The translations under genes were made by a program, and so were the position numbers. The notes beneath the pieces are model-generated. The model saw only the letters and a program-made list of their open reading frames with translations, did not search any database and was not told the DNA's origin. This document shows, one piece after another, positions 1 to 10,617 of a DNA stretch of 64,000 bases. The stretch covers positions 192,791,501 through 192,855,500 of the forward strand of contig NC_069661.1 of the NCBI RefSeq assembly GCF_027244095.1, read 5' to 3'. The first letter of the stretch is position 1, and each line of letters opens with the position of its first letter. This DNA is from Hemicordylus capensis. Its lineage: Eukaryota > Chordata > Lepidosauria > Squamata > Cordylidae.

Positions 1-542
1 TTGGTACTTTCTCATGATCTGCACAGTTTAGCGTTATCAAAAATTCAGGATTATCTTGTGAGTTATCTCCTCTCTTCAGATTCAGAGCCTGGATGGGATG
101 GTTTCCTTACAAGAAAGCAGGAATGAATTGAGATTAACTCAATCTATGAATCTAGTAATTGTTCAGGTGATGTCAGCCCCACTATTCAGGTGATGGCAAG
201 CTGGGACCGTGGTGTGGTGTGGGTGGGTGGAGTTTGACCTCTTCCCCTGTGCTGTTTTCCCAGTGCAAATGGCTCTTCCCACAACTGCTGGTTGACCATT
301 ACAGAAAACTAAACCATGTTTTGTGACAACAGCCACTTGTTATCCATCTTGCAGCAGCTCCATGCTTGTGTCAAATAGAATGTCTGGCTCATTTGCCATA
401 AACAGAAGCAGGGTAAGGCGTTCGCCTCAGAAACCGGTGTGAGGAGGGGGTGCATGGAACAGCAAATGCCAGGCCCCTGCCACCCTGGGCATCTATTGCC
501 ACCACCCTTCCTCACCCTGCTGGGGCATGCTGTTCATTGATT

Positions 543-543
<1 letters not shown>
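1..543. other. Anonymous non-coding sequence
   Basis: I see no gene, RNA or classifiable repeat here. The short open frames show no recognisable domain. Confidence 0.5.

Positions 544-627
<84 letters not shown>
544..627 (+). repeat. Compound microsatellite (TG)n(AG)n
   Basis: An uninterrupted TG tract runs to about 588 and passes directly into an AG tract ending at 627. Two other TG-to-AG compound tracts occur in the window (30054-30079 and 44206-44321). The open frame across it that reads Val-Cys and Glu-Arg repeats is an artefact of the dinucleotide repeat. Confidence 0.97.
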
Positions 628-635
<8 letters not shown>

Positions 636-2227
636 CACCTCAGGCAGCAAAATATCTTGGGCCACCCTTGAGCAGTTGTTGCCAGTTTTGAATGGTTCCA
701 ATGTTGTGTGATGGAATGCAAACCTGGCAGCTTCTGCTCATGGCAAACAAAATCAAACGACTCTCTTGACATGCCTTGCATCAGCTGAAAGGAAGTGGCA
801 GCTCCTTGTTTTGACTAGTGGACATTTGGATATTGTTACCAATTGAGCACATGATAAAGCAGTGGCCCAATCACTGCACCATGTGCCAAACTCTGCAGGG
901 ATCCACCACAAAACCACACTCTCCAAATAACAATTTGAAATGGCACTACTGACCTGAGAGCTCCCTGTTGTGTTGGCAAATTGTATCATTTCTCATTTCC
1001 CATGCAATAGAACTTGTCTGAGCCTGAATATTGTCATTTGCTTCTGTTCCATTCAGGAAATAAAAGCTGAGCTCAACCTGGTAGCCTGAATTACGGCATT
1101 ATTTTTAAAACAGAAGCTGGTTTAAAAAAAAAATTCCTAGTGGGAAAAAGCAGCTACTTAAAATTTACTTGAAACATGCCAACGGCTGTAGATGTATCCG
1201 TGTTTATATTCACTGACTCTGTTCATGCCACACATGCCGACAGAATGTCTGTACCTGAGGAAGGAATTAGGCATGATTGCTTTCAATCTTGCTGTTGTGT
1301 GCATTCATGTTTTTGCTGCAGCAGAAAGGAAAGGGTGAAAATCCTGACAAATAAGAGAGTGTATATCCAAGAGCTGAAAAGGGACAGCAGGTGCGTTCAC
1401 ATCAAACCTCTTCCCTTGCAGCTGTAACTTCTATGACTATCATTGACATGGCTGATAAATCAAAGTTGTGTTGACCTTGGACAGTGTTGCACAAGGAATT
1501 CCCTTTACTCAAATGGGCTTCCTGAGAGGATGGAGTTGGCCCAATTGGCTACCATATATAAGTGACAAACAGGCTTTTCTTGAGCATCCCTAATTTCTTC
1601 TCCACCAGTTTTGTTGCAGATGTCTTTTATCGTGAGCCATGAAAAGAAACAAGCCTCCATTTACAACTGAATTTCCCTGTGTCCTCTTCACTGCAACAAT
1701 TTAAGGTATTCATGCTGTACAGAAGACACAGTGCAGCCTTACATCTTTGTTCCTAGCAAAGCATCGTAGTTGTGTATCAGCTGGAAGGCTTTGGTGGCAC
1801 ATTCTGCCAGGAATCCTGGGACCTCAGAAAAAGCAAATTGATGAATAACCATATATCTAGCAAAACAACAGCTTGGTATTTTGCTTAGAATGATTTAATG
1901 TTACATTGTACTATTTATTTGTACTGTTGTGAAAACATATGGAATTAGAGTGGCTTACATTTTGCTTTCCCAGATATCAAGGGTGCTTGCTACAGAGTAT
2001 GAGTGATGGCAGGATTCTTGGTCTGACTCCGTGGTTGATGAGACTCACGTGACTGAAGGTCAACGCTGCAGAGGGATAGACTCCATTACGGGCCGGCTTT
2101 CTGATCTCACTGTTCTGAATTACAGAAGAAAGTCTGGCAGGATTCCAAGTATCAGGGCTGAAGGCTTGGGAAACAAGCAGAGACCAAATCAGGGGGAAAA
2201 AGAGGAGAAGGTAGGAGACAACCTTGC
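628..2227. other. Non-coding stretch with one exon-like segment
   Basis: No repeat or gene is recognised. At 1322-1390 a 69-nt open segment is bounded by AG (1320-1321) and by CAG/gtgcgt (1388-1396), resembling splice acceptor and donor sites. The encoded 23 residues match nothing I know, so no exon is called. Confidence 0.35.
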
Positions 2228-2374
2228 TCCTCACTAGTCTTCCTTGTAACAGGGATTCCCAGGTATTGTTGACTATAACTCCCATTATCCACAACTGCAG
2301 TGACCTTTGGCTGGGGATGCTGGGAGTTGTAGTCAGCAGCACCTGCAAATCCATGTTACAGAGAACACTGCTCC
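2228..2374. mobile_element. Palindromic MITE (hAT-like, 'actcccat' family)
   Basis: The two halves are inverted repeats. The left half has a segment like cttgtaacagggattccc followed by ttgactataactccca. The right half carries tgggagttgtagtcag and then atccatgttacagagaaca. This arrangement (GCAGTGTTCT..., then GTTGACTACAACTCCCA) is a very common interspersed palindrome of reptile genomes. I infer a non-autonomous DNA transposon, probably hAT-like. No clean target duplication was found, so both ends are approximate. Confidence 0.7.
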
Positions 2375-4675
2375 CCACGTGCCCACATTATTTAGGAGGG
2401 CTGACTAGGATCAATAGTGTAGTGGATAAGGAGTGCCTTCAGTCCCCCAGGGCGGAGTTATAATTGAGCACATGGGTTCCTGTCTCTGGGGCTGCCTCAT
2501 TTACCCCTGAACAAAGCAGTGGGAGCACTGAAGACTCCAGGAATGCTGGCTGCAGCAGTACCGCATGGAACATGCTGTCATGGGGTGAGGGAGTCATGTT
2601 GCTGGGGTGGACTTGCCGCAGCAGGGGAGGGAGTTGCTGTCACAGAGTGGGGTAGTTGCCATCACTGCCGGTGGGGGGTCGATGCCACCACACTGCCACC
2701 AAAAGGGAGAGGATGCAGCCTCTGTGAACATGGGCCGCTTATACCCTCCCTCCCTGTTGGTCCCACTACTTAAACTAAACTTTCATAGAGAAATGGCCCA
2801 CAGGACCCCTGTGCTCATGCTTTGTTTTTGCAATTACATATTTTCAAATCATGCAGGAAAATGCTGTTTTAGGAAGCTGAGGCCCAACTCTCAGTTCCTC
2901 TGCAGAAGCTCTCTGTCAATTTTCTGCTGTGTATGCCTTCTAATTAAATTCAAAGCTCCCATTAATTTAGTGCCACCAGCTGTCCAACGATCACATCAAT
3001 ACTTCCCAAACTTCCCAGCAAAAACTAAGAATAATTTAGCACAGCATATTGATTCTTAAGAGCTATGCCTTGTCAGCTGCTATGAAAACAAATGGAGTTC
3101 ACTTGAGGGCATATCCTCATTGTAACTGGAATTGAGTTTGTTTTGTTTTGCAATTCTTTCCTGCTATTGAAAGGTTTGAAATCTAATTTGGCCTTAGGTA
3201 TTCAGTGGTGTGCAAATCAAACTACCTTCCTTCTAAAGCAAAGAGGAATGTTGTTATGCATGACAAGCAGTCGTTCCTCAATATACACATGGCAAGTTCA
3301 TGATTTCAGGAGGACATGAATGCCTTCAGCTCATTCAGTCAATAAAAGGCCACCTGCCTTCATGTCTCATAAAACTGGCACAGAAGAGCATATAGAGAGG
3401 GATGTCCTCAATGGCTTTCATGCCATTTTGGAATTCCCTCCTCTTGGAGAATTGCCAGATTCTGAGTGCCTGAGGGTGTTCTACCTACACGTTACCTTCA
3501 TTGGTTATAGAAACCTGGATATGGCCAAATTAAATAATGCCCGTTGCATACACTGTTGCTCAAGTAAAGTGATCATGAAATTGCATTCCTTCTCCTTGCC
3601 TTTGTAATACAAGTGCATTTACATTAATACAAAGATTTATCTTTATTTCAAATAATTGTCCAGACAATAATTTGGTTTGGATCTGGGATATAATGCATGT
3701 TTTGGATAAAAATACATGTTTGCCCTAATGCATGAATTTGGAAATAAAACTGAAGGCTGATATGCAATTCTGGCATCAGATTTGATTATGGCAGATTTCA
3801 CATGGGACATAACACCTCTTTCCTGATTGGCCCAGTTCATCTCAGTATTTTCATGCTGAAATTCATGCTCAGTATTTTCATGCTGGCTCAAAGAGTTGGG
3901 TGCCAAAGCCACAATTAGTATTTGAGCTGCAACATAAAAACAAAAACAAAACCCCTTCCTTCTCCTCCCCTTCCTTCTCCATCTTCAAATATTTGCTATT
4001 AAAATCCACTGGGGCAAATTCAGAGATGGGTTTTGAATACAGAATTCTCTTGAGCAAGTAAAAACATCCAGAGCATATGGCATGTTTATACTTTTTTAAA
4101 AAATCAGGCAGACTCATAAATATCAAGTTTGTGTTGCAAAGCATTTTCAGACAGACTATTCACTAGAGGGAAGTACAATTCTAATATCCACAAACTCCTC
4201 ATATCTCATCACCCACACGTTTCTTTTTTTATAACTCTCTATATCTCTAACTACTCCTGTTGTCCAGCTGAGGCCGCACAATCACAGTATGTAAGCAGAG
4301 AATTTTGTTGTCATAAGACAGAACTGACAACTGAAACATGTCTGTGCAAGATGCATGCTTAATCTGTGTAGTAAGAAAGAAAGTAGCATAGAGAATTAGG
4401 AAGTCATCATATAAACTGTGGTTGAAAATTTCAATAATAAGGAGGAATCCCAGATGTTTCCTCCCCCCCTTATCACCTCTCCTCCTTTAATTACTTTAGT
4501 GTGACAAAACAAAACAAAGATTAATGTAGAGCCCAGACCTAGAGATGAATGTTGATATTTCAGAGTCAGGCTGTTGCACATTACAATTTCAGAATATGTC
4601 CACCAGAGTGGAAAGGAACTCATTTCGAATGCCAGGTTTCTGGGTTGGTTTATTTTAATAGATTTGCACCCTGAA
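2375..4675. other. Non-coding stretch without recognised repeats
   Basis: No gene is recognised. Near 2447 a 'cagggcggagttataattgagc' segment looks like one end of the CAGGGGCGTAGC hAT family seen elsewhere in the window, but no partner end was found. The part from about 2820 to 3150 is AT-balanced and repeat-free, and would suit a test for conserved non-coding sequence. The open frame at 3320-3607 has no family resemblance. Confidence 0.4.
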
Positions 4676-4720
4676 CCAATTGTTTACTCAGAAGTAAGAC
4701 CCACTGAAGTCAACATCAAT
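4676..4720 (+). repeat. Fragment of a dispersed TTACTCAGAAGTAAG repeat
   Basis: The segment around tttactcagaagtaagaccc matches the core of a common reptile interspersed repeat in which this motif is followed by 'ccattgaattcaatggg'. A second, inverted fragment lies at about 9862-9900 (acttctgagtaaatttgcataggattgc). Family assignment is from memory. Confidence 0.45.
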
Positions 4721-4912
4721 TTACTACTACTTGTACCATTAAGGCATATCTGTTTATACTCCCAAACCCCCAAATTCTATGCTGATAAAACCCAAATCTA
4801 ATCAAAAGCCCTTAAATTCAATGCTCAGAATAAATTATGTAGATCATTACTCTTTTTGAATATTTGTTTAATTTTCATACTTTATTCAGATATAAGAGCC
4901 CAGGGCACATTT

Positions 4913-5667
4913 TGTTGGAGATGCAGCTCCTGCATGGCATCAGCTCTTAGCACCAGCAGCCATATTGACCACTAGGGGCATTTGGGGTAGAGTCAGTAAG
5001 AGCATTCCATCTCTGACTACACTTTCTCTACTCTACTCTCCTTTGTTAGACTGATAGTCACAGGTTTCATTCTCTCACCTGGAGGGAGAGACTTCCTTCT
5101 TCTCCCCGCCCCCCTTCTTCTTGTATATAGTTAGCAGCAAGGCATGTAGGCTTTAACTATCTCCCTGATGGATTTCCTAAACAAACTACTTTATTTAGAA
5201 CTTTAACTCCATGTCTCCAGCTAATACCAATTAGCAGTGCTCTCCTTATTTGTGCACATCTGCTGCAGCTGGGATAGATAACAAAACCTCCCCTCCAAGC
5301 TCTCTAACATATTTAACCTTTTCTCAGTGCTGACTTGGAAGATGAAGAAAATCCCTTTTATTATATCTTGGGCAACATGTTGCAGAGGAATTACTTATCT
5401 TTTATAAGTGATTGAATAGGAAGTCAACTTTAATAAACATGAGTTTGATATTTATTACTTATTAAACATAGGCCAAACAATCAATAAACAGGCTAACAGT
5501 TTCTTATGCAGAGAGAGGGAGAACCTCTCAGTTTGAATTTAAGTCAGCAATTGAGGAGAAGACAAACACAGTGACTCCAACCCCAAGCCTGAACACAGAC
5601 ACATTCAAATATATACAAGCCTGTCTTAGATAAAGAACAGAGACAATATCTATAGAAAATCTCAACA
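4913..5667 (-). mobile_element. LTR of a Ty1/copia-type fossil
   Basis: On the minus strand the repeat starts TGTTGAGA and ends TCTCCAACA, the TG...CA ends expected of an LTR with a short terminal inverted repeat. Just upstream in element sense lies a purine run (TGAGAAGGGAA, 5668-5678), as expected for a polypurine tract next to a 3' LTR. The internal sequence beyond it encodes a copia RNase H tail, so this is read as the 3' LTR, about 755 bp long. No matching 5' LTR was seen in the window. Confidence 0.8.
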
Positions 5668-6370
5668 TTCCCTTCTCATTGTCTCATTTTTTAATTAATG
5701 AGTCCCAGTGCCTCTTGCAAATTCTGAAATTGTCCTCTGGCTAGAGGTTTTGTAAGACTGTCAGGGATGTGCCTAAATTGTTTCGGTGCCTCATTACAGA
5801 GGTGCCGAAACAATTTGAGCTGCCGCAGCTGAATCATTCTGGTGGGGGGTGAACAGTAGCCACGGTGGGACAGCGGAGGATAGCAGAGGAGCAGGTAAGA
5901 CTTGTTATATTTTTATAAAGTGATGCAATTTCTTCTATTGCCGCCTGGAGCCATTTATCTGTCTCTGAATCAGGTATGCCTTCAATTTTGTGCCAATCCG
6001 TAGGTTCTGGGGTTTTCTCCTCTCTAGCTGCCAATGGCAATCTTTTAGGTGGAATTCCTTTATTAACTCTGCTTGAGAGTCTCACTTCTTGTTCCATTTC
6101 AATCTCCCCTTCTTGATTGGAACTCTGATTCTGTCTCAATCTCCCCTTCTTGATTGACTTTCTCTGTTATAGTATAGTTTATGATTACTTGTTCATTTTG
6201 TTGCTGTGGTTGCAGTTCAGCCTTTTTGCTAAACAAAGCTGTTTCAGCTCTCCACAATATATTAATTTGACTACACAATCTCTGTCTAGGCAGGCAGACA
6301 TATAGGTGCATGTCATGGTATAGAAGCCAAAACTCACATGCCCCTCTACTGTACCACAGGCACATTTCTT
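5668..6370 (-). pseudogene. Ty1/copia pol remnant (fossil)
   Basis: Three copia landmarks are visible on the minus strand. The end of RNase H (DSLTKPL followed by ARGQF) lies at about 5700-5757. The basic linker and start of the reverse-transcriptase region lie at about 5900-6139, with SSRVNKGIPPKR and the W-x-A-x-x-EE spacing. A region resembling the integrase C-terminus, where copia proteins carry the GYS...RLY pattern, lies at about 6200-6365. Most of the reverse transcriptase is missing and a short inverted-repeat sequence sits in the gap. The element is old and clearly broken. Vertebrates carry few copia elements, but squamates are among those that do. Confidence 0.8.
5764..5870. mobile_element. 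Short hairpin element inside the copia fossil
   Basis: A perfect 18-bp inverted repeat (5775-5792 and 5799-5816) surrounds a 6-base loop. The left flank 'agggatgtgc' and the 'gtttcgg' core resemble the larger foldback element at 55139-55641. I infer a deleted MITE of the same family. Confidence 0.55.
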
Positions 6371-6872
6371 TATTAGTCTATTCTTATGTTTAGCGGGGGG
6401 AAGTACCCTATTAAGTGGTCCTTATTCTAATACAAAGCAACCTTTTGTTATTAGCAAAATCAAGCACTCTCTGACTTCTGACTTAAGCTGCAAACCTCTG
6501 CACATTTACATAGGTGTAAGCCCAACTGTACACAGTAAGGTTGTTCTCACGACCAGCCACAGTAGGGTAGGAGCTGTTGATGGAACTGGCTTAAGAATGA
6601 TTGGTCAATAACCCCAGTTTGGGTGAATGTGGGGAATTTAGTTCAAAAGGGGAGACAGTCCCAAGCAGTTTTAACTTGTGCAAGCGTCTGAACAAAAGAA
6701 AACCAGCTTCGGAGAGAGGTTTTAATTAACAAAAGGAGTTTATTGTAAGAAAAACAAATAAAAGCAGTAAGACTAAGTTACTAGGCAGTCCTAGCATAAA
6801 AGTAATACAGGTATGTTTAAAAACAGACTATTGTAAGGCATGTTTAGCTTAAAGTTCCAAATTATGTATAAA
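6371..6872. other. Anonymous sequence, possible MITE end at 6538
   Basis: No gene is recognised. From 6538 the sequence ggttgttctcacgaccagcc resembles the end of the 'TTCTCATGAGCAGCC' palindromic family found at 30.4, 37.2 and 60.2 kb, but its partner end was not located. Confidence 0.35.
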
Positions 6873-7510
6873 CTAGTGTTTTCAATCCCGTTGTAATAAC
6901 GGGCGCTAGTAGGGGAGAGTTCTGCCGCCTCCCGCTGCAGTCTCTGCCTTCCCCGTAGCCCCCACCCCCGCCCCCTCCCAGCCAGCCCCGCCGCCTCGCC
7001 GGGCCCCCGCCGCCGTTTTCCCTGGCCTTCCACCGCCAGGCCTGCCGCCTTCTCCGGGTGAGTCCGCGGTTCTGGCTGGGCCCGCCGCCGCCTCCTCCGC
7101 TCGCCTGGCCTTCCCCCGCCGCCTCCTCCGCTCGCCGTCCACCGCCGCCTGCAGGCTTTGCTTCTTCGGGGCGGCCGCTCGCCTCGCTGGGCCGCCGCCC
7201 CCGTCTTCCCTGGTCTTCCCCCGCCGGGCCCACCGCCTTCTCCGGGCGAGTCGGCGGCTCCAGCCGGGCCCGCTGCCGCCTCCTCCGCTTGCCTGGCTTC
7301 CCCCCGCCGCCTCCTCCGCTCGCCGTCCACCGGCGCCTGCAGGCTTCGTTTTTTCGGGGCGGCCGCTTCTGGCCGCCGGGTGCTGGTGGCCGTGTCTCCT
7401 TGCTCTGTTCTGGGCATGCGCTCCGCGCATACCCAGAACAGGCCAAGAAGGCACGAACACACGCTTGGTGTCCGTCCACGGATGGACACCAAGCATTTTA
7501 TTAGAGAGGA
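6873..7510 (-). mobile_element. Non-autonomous Helitron, GC-rich
   Basis: On the minus strand the element starts TCCTCTCTAATA after an A. It ends with hairpin CCCGTT-ATTAC-AACGGG (6887-6903), then ATTGAAAACACTAG, followed by T. A 5' TC end, a GC hairpin 10-12 nt before a CTAG end, and insertion between A and T without target duplication are the established Helitron hallmarks. The interior (about 6900-7480) is extremely C+G-rich and contains a roughly 190-bp tandem duplication; for example tctccgggtgag at 7051 recurs at 7240. It encodes no Rep/helicase. The long Arg/Gly/Pro-rich open frames across it are composition artefacts. It sits in anonymous sequence that resumes at 7511. Confidence 0.8.
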
Positions 7511-8745
7511 TTCCCAGGCAGACTAGAGAGAGTTACTTTAAGGTGTGTGTGGGGGGAAGGTTTCATAAATTAGGGGGGGGGGCTAGATTTATTCCTGAAG
7601 GAGCTGGTCAAGAGGCTATATCACTTGTCCTCACAAAGATCTGACTCGGGCAGCTGGAGAGTAGCGTCTGTCTGGGGAGGTGAAATGGAAAGCAGGAGAG
7701 TTGTAGGAATTAGTGTGGAGGGATGCCATGAGAATGGCTTCTCGGTGGACCCAGCTTCCTGCACCTGCTAGGTAACCTGGCTGGATTGGTACAGGGACCA
7801 CTCCAGGTAGTGATTTCAGCTCAGGTGGCCTCAATAGAGAGGGACACACCAAGGTGATCTGCTGGAGTTCTTGTTGCAGTGGAGTCCCAGGTGTAAAGCA
7901 CAAGAGAACACGAAGATGTTTTGCAGTTGAAGTCCTGAGTTGGAAGGACAAGGGAGCACTTGTAGCAGTGGAGTCCCAAGTGTATAATACACAAGGAAGC
8001 ACACTGAGTCATGGGATTAGGGATACTTATATCCAGTCGAGACAGGCTTTTTCAGAATGCATTGTGTCTGATTGTCCTTCCTGAGTAGGAAGGTGTATGA
8101 ATCACCTATTGTATGCAAGACTGATTGTAAGGAAAACTAGGGTATGCAGGTGCGTCAAAAGAGTATCCTGTGTTGGGACTGACTCTCCCAATAATTCTAT
8201 GAAAAGTTTGATGTGCTGTTTGTCAAACTTACGTCACTGACTCATCCCTATTGTGAGGGAGTCTGCTGCTGCACTTGTTTTATCTTTCTTCCCTACATGG
8301 CCTAATTGCTTCATTAGCACCAGGTGTTATCTCTCTTGCACGAGGATGAGGGGAGTCCAAAATGACCTCGCAATAGCTAGTTCTGGAGTCTGCTTAGCCG
8401 GGCCCCCATGTAGGGAGTGGGGGTGTGAAGCTAGTCCCCTTTGCAATTTGTGTTACTTGCAGCCCAAATGTAGGGGTGACCAGTCCATTGCCAACTAAGC
8501 AATTTGTCCCCATATATAACATAAACTGGGAGCTCACATTGTGGTGCAGCTCCTGAGCATAGCAAAAGTGCAATCTCCAAGCCTGGAGATGCAGCTGTAA
8601 ATAGGGAGGCTTCTGAGAGCTGGGCGGAATAAGCTCAGCTAGTGACAGAGTGGAAAAACCTGGATAGAGAGGCTTGAGTGGAGCTTGGGACCCACACCTA
8701 CCCTGCTGCCCCAGAGCCGGGATACCCTGTTAGTTTGCCTTGGCT
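7511..8745. other. Anonymous interspersed sequence, possibly LTR-derived
   Basis: This flank of the Helitron, like 6650-6872 on its other side, has no coding content. The boundary at 8521, read on the minus strand as TGTTATATATGGGG, looks like an LTR start, and caataaactcc near 6740 (minus) could be a polyadenylation signal. No matching ends or target duplication were found, so a fossil LTR is only a possibility. Confidence 0.3.
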
Positions 8746-9460
8746 TCTACCAATCAATCAATTAATCATCTTTATTAGGTCCAAGACCAGCATAAGACAG
8801 ATCAGTAGAGTAGCATTAGTAAAAAAAAATAATAAAAGCAATTTATGGAACCATGAAACTATACTACTTTAAAGTTACTACTCTAATACTATAAAACTAT
8901 ATTATAATACTATAGAGCTGCTACACCTTAGAAAAGAGGGTAGAGGTGAGATTAAACAGCTATATTTAAATATGAAATATATAAAATGCAAGGAGCAATG
9001 ATTAAAACGGAGTATATAAAATAAGATATCTAAATAGGACACTATAAAAGATAAAGTGGTCAGTAGTTTAAAGCTATACAGAGCTGATGCAAGGATATGG
9101 ACTGGCAGTTGAGGCCCAGCAGATCTTACACACTGCCATGCAGAACTTGGCAGTGTTATATGTGAAGGCCGTGTCTTCATCTGAAAGCAACATTCGGGTA
9201 TAGAAATGGTTTGGGAGACCAGGGTACTTGAGAAGTAGCAGAAATATAAGCTTGGCCTGCTGTCTCTGTAAAAGAGGCCAAAAAGAAGTATCTGTTCTGT
9301 GGTTTTAACCTCCTCAGTGTCACAGAGATGAAGTCCCTCCGCAATTGAGATCTTTCTGTATTTGCCTTCCAATACAGCGGAGAGAAGGGCATGACAACGG
9401 GTGAGGGTAAAAGCCCTTCTGTGGCTTGGGACTGGCTTTTACCAGGGCAAGAACCCAATC
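8746..9460 (-). mobile_element. 3' end of a LINE with C-terminal zinc-knuckle remnant
   Basis: On the minus strand the frame at 8902-9372 contains LHLCDTEEVKTTEQILLFGLFYRD. This fits a degraded C-terminal zinc knuckle (C-x-x-EEVETTEHLLLHC-x-x-YRD) found after the reverse transcriptase of R4/Dong-, Tx1- and related LINE clades. An A/T-rich 3' part with a tail-like run follows toward 8746 (tcaatcaattaatcatctttatta on the plus strand). The clade cannot be fixed without a search. It is 5'-truncated, with no palm-domain motifs visible. Confidence 0.5.
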
Positions 9461-10382
9461 ATGTGTGCCACTGGGACCATCTGCAGCAGTACCTGGCAGT
9501 CTGCCTCGCTTCCAGCAATAGAGTGCCGCCTATAGAGCAGACAGGAAGCCTGGAGCTGCTGCATTGACACAAGCAGCCTCTCCACTGCCCATGCAATGTA
9601 TTGTGGGATACTGGAGGACATCTTGACTACCAAAGCATCTGTTATTCAAGCACCTGCAGGAACATAGTGAGACATTCTCCTGCACTCTGGAAGTGCTCTT
9701 CAGAAGTGGAAACATGCTCCTTAAAGCAGGGATATCTTTCTGCTTCCACAGGCTGCTTCCAGAGCACACAAGAATGCTGCCAAATACTAGGGCTCTTGTA
9801 CAATTGTGCTCATAATGCAGAACACAACTGTTGTTGTGCTTTGATAGCCAGGATGTGTTTCAGTCAGAATTACTTCTGAGTAAATTTGCATAGGATTGCT
9901 GATCACACATCCATCCTTCACTATTTTCATGCAAGAGAGGGTACTTGTTCTTGGTTTTCGCAATGCGTTAATATGCAAACATCCCCACTTTCATCTCCCA
10001 AATTCATCCTGTGTGTTATGAAATCCCTGTGAGTTGTGTTTTTTCCTTCTACAACCATCCTGACAAGTGTATACAGAATGAACTAAACCTCTGAAATTTT
10101 TATAAGGCTCATACTCGGAGAAGATAAACATGCTCATTAAATATTCATTTACATGGTTGGTAAACTGCAGAAGCTGATATGATACCATTTTTGGAACGTA
10201 CACACAAACATCTTCAAAGGCACAACTCCTCTCTTGATCTCCCAAGAAAGCTGATTTATGTGGGATTTGACCTTTATGTTTGTCATCTTACTAATACTAT
10301 TCTCATTTCTGTGCTCAGACTGTGTTGCTGTGAAGTGGGCAAGTGAGCTGAAATCAGATGGCTTGCAGGGACTGGATATACT
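9461..10382. other. Non-coding stretch
   Basis: No gene is recognised. It contains an inverted fragment of the TTACTCAGAAGTAAG repeat at about 9862-9900. The segment near 9590-9625 resembles parts of the palindromic elements at 30.3 and 60.4 kb (cccacaatgcaat motif), without clear ends. Confidence 0.4.
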
Positions 10383-10617
10383 AAAGGTAAAGTGTGCCGT
10401 CAAGTCGATTTCGACTCCTGGCGCCCACAGAGCCCTGTGGTTTTCTTTGGTAGAATACAGGAGTGGTTTACCATTGTCTCCTCCCATGCAGTATGAGAAG
10501 ATGCCTTTCATTGCCTTCCTATATTGCTGCTGCCCGATATAGTACCAGCAGGGATTTTAACCAGCAGCCTTCTGCTTGTTAGTCAAGCATTACCATGCTG
10601 CGCCATTAGGTGGCTTA
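10383..10617 (-). mobile_element. Sauria-type tRNA-derived SINE, full length
   Basis: Read on the minus strand it begins with a tRNA-like head: A-box-like TGGCGCAGCATGG, then a TGACTAACAAGCAGAAGG stem-loop, then degraded B box GGTTAAAATCC. A body (gatatag-x-gaag, catactgc-x-tgggagga, ggtaaacc, cctgtattctaccaa) follows. It ends cgacttgacggcacactttacctttag, the 3' tail shared with RTE-BovB LINEs. Two more copies are at 50364-50591 and 62921-62993. Such SINEs are mobilised by BovB enzymes, and a decayed BovB lies at 40.7 kb. Confidence 0.9.

Noticed and set aside
6900-7480. CpG-island-like promoter
   Set aside because: The GC-rich block lies wholly inside a mobile element with clear Helitron ends and adjoins no gene.
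6791-7526. Several long Arg/Gly/Pro/Ala-rich open frames on both strands (up to 233 residues)
   Set aside because: They follow the GC-rich tandem interior of the Helitron, appear in several frames at once, and contain no domain.
6538-8521. A single large LTR interrupted by the Helitron
   Set aside because: TG...CA ends could be proposed, but no target duplication, polypurine tract or primer-binding site was found, and the left end better resembles a MITE terminus.
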